Of a stretch of 8,664 bases of DNA, positions 5,843-8,664 are shown in pieces; positions within the stretch are counted from its first letter, which is position 1, and each line of letters starts with the position of its first letter. This stretch comes from Fibrobacter sp. (GTDB lineage Bacteria; Fibrobacterota; Fibrobacteria; Fibrobacterales; Fibrobacteraceae): NCBI GenBank assembly GCA_016295375.1, contig JAEDLI010000104.1:1-8664 (forward strand). The letters run 5' to 3'. The translations under genes and the position numbers were made by a program. The notes beneath the pieces are model-generated. The model saw nothing but the letters and a program-made list of their open reading frames with translations. It was not told the DNA's origin and ran no database searches.

Positions 5843-7102
5843 ATGAATCGTTTTGTAAAAAAAGGTGACGTGAGAAAACGTCCACAACAAGAAACTCCGA
5901 AGGCCGCAACAAAGCCGGTTGTCCGCAGGGCGACAAGTTTCGAAGACATCCAGAAACAATTCAGTTCCTGGACCCACGACATGAGAATCCCCGGAAAAGT
6001 CCAGGCCTGGTTTACCGCAGAGGCAAAGCCCGAAAATTCCGACTGGAAAATTTACAACAAGCTCATAAACGGTCACGAAAGCCTGCTGTTGGATGCTCCC
6101 GCAAAGGGCATGGACACTCCCGAAGTCGTCACGCAGATTTTCGAACAATTCAAAAAAGAACACCTGCGCAATTTCCGCAAGGCCATCCGGACCATTTGGT
6201 TCAGGGCCTGCGGCAACGGAAACTTCGCCCTGGTGGTGCAGGCAAATCTCCGTGGCAAAAACTCCGCCCACGAATGCAAGACCTTCGTAGATTTTTTGGA
6301 GCGGTCCTGTCCAGAAATCATCAGCTGCCACCAAATCCAGTGTCAGCCCTTTGTGCCCTTTGACCCCACCGTACATCAAAGCACCCGCATCGAGTCCAGG
6401 TGCAATTTCGGCAAGGACTTTATGCCTCTAGGCGATTCCGGCTTCTGTATGCACGTGCTAGACTGGGCCCCCCGCATCAAGGACACCTGGCTAAAGCTCC
6501 CGGAAAAAATTGCAAACGCCATCCACCCTGCAAAAGGCGATAAGTTCTTTGAATTCTATTCGGGTTCGAGTTTTGTAGCAGCATCTCTTTCCCCGCTGTT
6601 TGCTCAGGTAGAAAGCCAGGATTGCCGCGAAACATCCATGGAGTCCAGCCGCCAGAACAGCCGCCTAGCCCCGCAAGAAAACATGCGGTTCCACAGGGGG
6701 TTCTTTGACCCGGGATTTCTCACCAAGTTCTTTTCCAAGTCCGAAAATGACGGGCGTTGGACTTTCTATTTCAACCTGCCCGAAGGAGAACCCCTGCCGG
6801 CGGGTTCTGTGGAAACCATCGCCGGAGTTAGGCCGGAGCGCATCTTGATCGAAACAGCCGACCTGGAACAGGCCCCAAAGCTTATCAAGCAGTTCAGGAA
6901 CCAGGGGTATGTCCTTCGCAAATCCATTCCTCTCTACCTGGAACCCGGCCGTGGAAAATTCGAAATTTTGGCCATTTTCGTGCCGGACCGGGTGGGACTT
7001 CTTGGGGGGAAAAGGCAAAAACCAGCCCAAAATCCCATAAAACCCGCCCATAAAACACTTTTTGTGCAAAAAGCCCCTACTTTTAGGCAAAGAAAAGATT
7101 AA
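5843..7102 (+). CDS. TrmA/RumA-like RNA m5U methyltransferase family protein, catalytic motifs degenerate
   Basis: The overall plan matches uracil-5 RNA methyltransferases. A basic N-terminal tail is followed by a family-specific domain (about 47-175), a pre-motif stretch FMPLGDSGFCMHVLDWA (193-209) and an S-adenosylmethionine fold. Motif I is KGDKFFEFYSGSSFV (231-245), corresponding to LELYCGNGNFS in E. coli TrmA. The downstream part ends with RILIETADLEQAPKLIKQF (333-351) and PGRGKFEIL (368-376). In active enzymes these places hold DPPRxG, the nucleophilic Cys in YISCNP, and a general-base Glu. Here the DPPR region reads NLPEGEPLP (311-319) and no Cys occurs near TAD (338-340), while a Glu remains at 374. 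The last 30 residues are a basic Pro/Lys tail without family match. Only a weak AGG precedes the ATG. The fold is inferred from motif order; catalytic activity is doubtful. Confidence 0.6.
   Translation: MNRFVKKGDVRKRPQQETPKAATKPVVRRATSFEDIQKQFSSWTHDMRIPGKVQAWFTAEAKPENSDWKIYNKLINGHESLLLDAPAKGMDTPEVVTQIFEQFKKEHLRNFRKAIRTIWFRACGNGNFALVVQANLRGKNSAHECKTFVDFLERSCPEIISCHQIQCQPFVPFDPTVHQSTRIESRCNFGKDFMPLGDSGFCMHVLDWAPRIKDTWLKLPEKIANAIHPAKGDKFFEFYSGSSFVAASLSPLFAQVESQDCRETSMESSRQNSRLAPQENMRFHRGFFDPGFLTKFFSKSENDGRWTFYFNLPEGEPLPAGSVETIAGVRPERILIETADLEQAPKLIKQFRNQGYVLRKSIPLYLEPGRGKFEILAIFVPDRVGLLGGKRQKPAQNPIKPAHKTLFVQKAPTFRQRKD
7034..7056 (+). repeat. Pair of 10-bp direct repeats
   Basis: CCCATAAAAC occurs at 7034-7043 and again at 7047-7056, separated by CCG (13-nt period). 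It lies in the last codons of the TrmA-like gene, in different reading phases, so the protein does not explain it. A 6-bp inverted repeat, CTTTTT-GTGC-AAAAAG (7058-7073), follows at once. The pair is about 90-115 nt upstream of the LysM gene start. Confidence 0.45.
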
Positions 7103-7147
7103 ATTATTACATAAGTTGTTCACGTTCAAAGAGTTACAAGGATTACT

Positions 7148-8314
7148 ATGGGATTTTTGAAAACTGCGACTTTGTGCCTCGGTCTGGGAGTGCTGGTTGC
7201 GTCTGCCTATATCGTCAAGGAAGGCGACACCCTCTGGGACCTGAGTGACGAATTCCTGAACGACCCCTTCGCCTGGCCCGACCTGTGGGAAAACAACAGG
7301 CATATCCAGGACCCCCACTGGATTTATCCGGGTGACTCCATCTACTTCGGGGACAGCACCCGAGAAGAACCTGTAGCGATTCCCACCACCCAGAACCGCT
7401 ACCCTTGCGGTGGCGCCATCGCCGACACCAACCTCCCTAAGGGCGTTTCCGCCGTAGGTTGCGACCAAGGCGATGCACGGAACGGAGACTTCGAAAACAT
7501 GTTGGGTGACCTGCGCAACCGCGACAAGCGCCCCAAAAAGACCAAGAAAGATGACGTTTACTACTACAAGCAGCGTCCGGCACCGAAAATTTTCAACGGT
7601 TATTACCAGATTCTCGCTCCTGAAATCTATGATGTAGAACAGCTGAAAAAAGATGACCAGTTCTTCTCCATCCGTTCCGGCGAACGGAAGGAACCCATTC
7701 TCCACATTCCCGAAATGGAAGTGGTGGTTGGAATCGGCAAAAAGACCGATATCAAGGCAAAGAAAGGAGACCTGGTAGAAATTCTGGATGCACGAGCTAT
7801 CGAAGTCCCCGGCACCCATGGAAAGAGCTTTGACACCTACGCCATGCTTAGACTTTCGGGCATTGCAAAAATTACCGCCGTTGGCGACACCTTGTCCCGT
7901 GCACAAATTGTGCAGAGCTTCAGAGAAATCAAGATTAACCAATCCAAAGCCCGTGTCAAAAAAGCTCCGAAAGTCCTGAATGTGAGCGGCTATGGAAAGG
8001 AACAGAAAGCAGACATCGAAGAGATGGCAACAATCCGTTATTCTATGGACCCCATGCTGATTATTGGAGCCTACTCTTACGTGCTCATTGACAAAGGCAA
8101 AGAGGACAAGTTCCGTACCGGAGATGCCATCGCCATCTGGGAACAGGACAAATCCGACGAAAGCATTCCGCCCCGTCTTCTTGGCCGAGGCATCATTGCC
8201 CGAGCCACCGAACACGAAGCAGCCGTACTCATTCGAGAAATTTACTCCAACAACCGCCGCGTGGAAATGGGCCACAAGGTTTCCGTTACCCACAAGGCAC
8301 AATTAGCCAAGTGA
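7148..8314 (+). CDS. Secreted LysM-domain protein
   Basis: Residues 1-20 form a Sec-type signal peptide: a Lys at position 5, a hydrophobic core (LCLGLGVLV) and a likely signal peptidase I site after ASA (18-20). A single LysM domain follows directly (about 21-68): YIVKEGDTLWDLS, FAWPDLWENN and the closing IYPGDSIYF. LysM domains bind peptidoglycan glycans, so the protein probably acts at the cell wall in the periplasm. The remaining 320 residues have no domain I can name. They are rich in short beta-type segments such as KKGDLVEILDA, resembling the C-terminal part of other LysM proteins of similar length, and have a Lys-rich stretch near 130-137. There are no further membrane segments. AAGGA (7138-7142) lies 5 nt before the ATG. 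The stop overlaps the GTG of the following small ORF. Enzymatic activity is not indicated. Confidence 0.87.
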   Translation: MGFLKTATLCLGLGVLVASAYIVKEGDTLWDLSDEFLNDPFAWPDLWENNRHIQDPHWIYPGDSIYFGDSTREEPVAIPTTQNRYPCGGAIADTNLPKGVSAVGCDQGDARNGDFENMLGDLRNRDKRPKKTKKDDVYYYKQRPAPKIFNGYYQILAPEIYDVEQLKKDDQFFSIRSGERKEPILHIPEMEVVVGIGKKTDIKAKKGDLVEILDARAIEVPGTHGKSFDTYAMLRLSGIAKITAVGDTLSRAQIVQSFREIKINQSKARVKKAPKVLNVSGYGKEQKADIEEMATIRYSMDPMLIIGAYSYVLIDKGKEDKFRTGDAIAIWEQDKSDESIPPRLLGRGIIARATEHEAAVLIREIYSNNRRVEMGHKVSVTHKAQLAK

Positions 8315-8427
8315 CAAAAACACTGATAGCCATATCTGCATTAGCTTTTTCTTTGGTCACCTTACTGATGGGGACGAGCGTTCTCATATTGCTGTTCCCC
8401 AGTATATCGTCGCACCTCCCCTTCTAA
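8311..8427 (+). CDS. Small single-span membrane peptide (38 aa), GTG start
   Basis: A 38-codon frame starts at GTG 8311, overlapping the LysM gene stop as GTGA, and ends at TAA 8425-8427. The product begins MTKTLIAISALAFSL and has one hydrophobic span (about residues 5-30), ending PSISSHLPF. There is no separate Shine-Dalgarno, so expression would depend on re-initiation after the LysM gene. Its 3' end forms one side of a hairpin that covers the ribosome site of the next gene, so it may serve as a coupling ORF, a real small membrane protein, or both. I do not recognise the sequence. Confidence 0.45.
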   Translation: MTKTLIAISALAFSLVTLLMGTSVLILLFPSISSHLPF

Positions 8428-8439
8428 AGTTAGGAGGTG
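8413..8439 (+). promoter_or_regulatory. Hairpin sequestering a perfect Shine-Dalgarno
   Basis: CACCTCC (8413-8419) is exactly complementary to GGAGGTG (8433-8439), and the interval allows an extra CTT/AAG pairing (8421-8423 with 8427-8429). The right arm lies within TAGGAGGTGA (8431-8440), a near-ideal match to the 16S rRNA 3' end. The left arm lies within the last codons of the 38-codon ORF. A ribosome finishing that ORF at 8425-8427 would open the hairpin and free the site for the next gene. The pairing is seen directly; the coupling mechanism is inferred. Confidence 0.5.
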
Positions 8440-8443
8440 ACGG

Positions 8444-8664
8444 CTGAGAATCTCACGCAACAACCTCCTGTTCTTTGGCTTTTTTGCTGGAGCCATCGTT
8501 TTGCCGATGGCGATTCTTTCGTATTTGAGTTTTCGTAATATTCAGAACGAGAACTTTCTTATCCAAAAAAACTTCGACGAGAACAGAGTTTCCCTACAAA
8601 AGGAACTAGAAGAAGCTCTCGAAAAAGAACAGAGCAAAATACTCCAAGAAACAAAAGCCGCATC
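8444..8664 (+). CDS. Membrane-anchored coiled-coil protein, 5' part, probable CTG start
   Basis: An open frame runs from after a TGA at 8438-8440 to the right edge (73 complete codons from 8444). The only start with a good ribosome site is CTG 8444, 6 nt after AGGAGG (8432-8437). The protein would begin MRISRNNLLFFGFF, giving a positively charged N-terminus and one hydrophobic span (about residues 6-29). A charged helical region with coiled-coil character follows (QKELEEALEKEQSKIL). ATG 8507 or TTG 8501 would cut the membrane span short. The layout fits a membrane-anchored periplasmic or sensor protein, but I cannot name the family from this fragment. It follows the LysM gene and the small ORF in one probable operon. 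Confidence 0.6.
   Translation, partial: MRISRNNLLFFGFFAGAIVLPMAILSYLSFRNIQNENFLIQKNFDENRVSLQKELEEALEKEQSKILQETKAA

Noticed and set aside
7058..7073. CTTTTT-GTGC-AAAAAG as a terminator of the TrmA-like gene
   Set aside because: The stem is 6 bp and AT-rich, is inside the coding region, and is not followed by a T-run.
6665..8302. Long open frame of 545 codons on the minus strand
   Set aside because: It lies opposite the LysM gene and the 3' part of the TrmA-like gene, including the gap between them. The plus-strand frames have signal peptide, LysM motifs and ribosome sites; the minus frame shows no recognisable domain and is explained by the codon bias of the opposite strand.
8507..8509. ATG as the start of the last gene
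   Set aside because: It would delete most of the hydrophobic span and has only GGAG 14 nt upstream, compared with a perfect ribosome site before CTG 8444.
1..8664. CRISPR array, transposase or integrase genes
   Set aside because: No regularly spaced direct repeats with unique spacers and no recombinase motifs were found on either strand; the only repeats are the inverted-repeat segment, the heptamers and the short direct pair listed.

Overview
The window looks like chromosomal DNA from a free-living bacterium of the FCB group, most plausibly Fibrobacter or a close relative. This is an inference. Three start-proximal promoter elements resemble the Bacteroidota-type -7 box (TAnnTTTG), two of them almost touching the start codon. 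The proteins read to me like Fibrobacter homologues, but I could not search a database.

Layout. The minus strand carries the 5' part of a tRNA-Arg(CCT) gene (position 53 to the left edge) and, upstream of it, trpS (116-1111). A divergent intergenic region (1112-1320) holds a 156-bp segment bounded by perfect 15-bp inverted repeats. From 1321 onward everything is on the plus strand and closely packed: RNase D (rnd), a 5-formyltetrahydrofolate cyclo-ligase family protein with an unusual hydrophobic N-terminus, an RlmB/TrmH-type rRNA 2'-O-methyltransferase, a primase-like plus RepA-like ATPase fusion, a degenerate TrmA/RumA-like methyltransferase, and a secreted LysM protein. After these come a 38-codon membrane ORF and the start of another membrane-anchored coiled-coil protein that runs off the right edge.

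How the genes fit together. The left two thirds is mostly translation and RNA metabolism: tRNA-Arg, Trp-tRNA synthetase, RNase D for tRNA 3' processing, an rRNA methyltransferase and a TrmA-like protein, with one-carbon folate metabolism in between. The rnd, cyclo-ligase and methyltransferase genes are separated by 1-3 nt and are almost certainly one transcript. The primase/helicase-like gene is the outlier. Its relatives replicate plasmids, phages or integrative elements, yet no other mobile-element gene is visible and its primase motifs look decayed. The right end is an envelope module (LysM protein, small membrane peptide, membrane-anchored coiled coil).

The most interesting points are: the primase-ATPase fusion with altered primase residues; the TrmA-like protein lacking the family's nucleophilic cysteine; the folate enzyme with a membrane-anchor-like N-terminus; the inverted-repeat element between trpS and rnd; a degenerate heptanucleotide repeat that begins inside a stop codon; and the right-edge arrangement of a tiny ORF, a hairpin covering a perfect Shine-Dalgarno and an apparent CTG start. 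No CRISPR array, transposase, integrase or toxin-antitoxin pair was seen.
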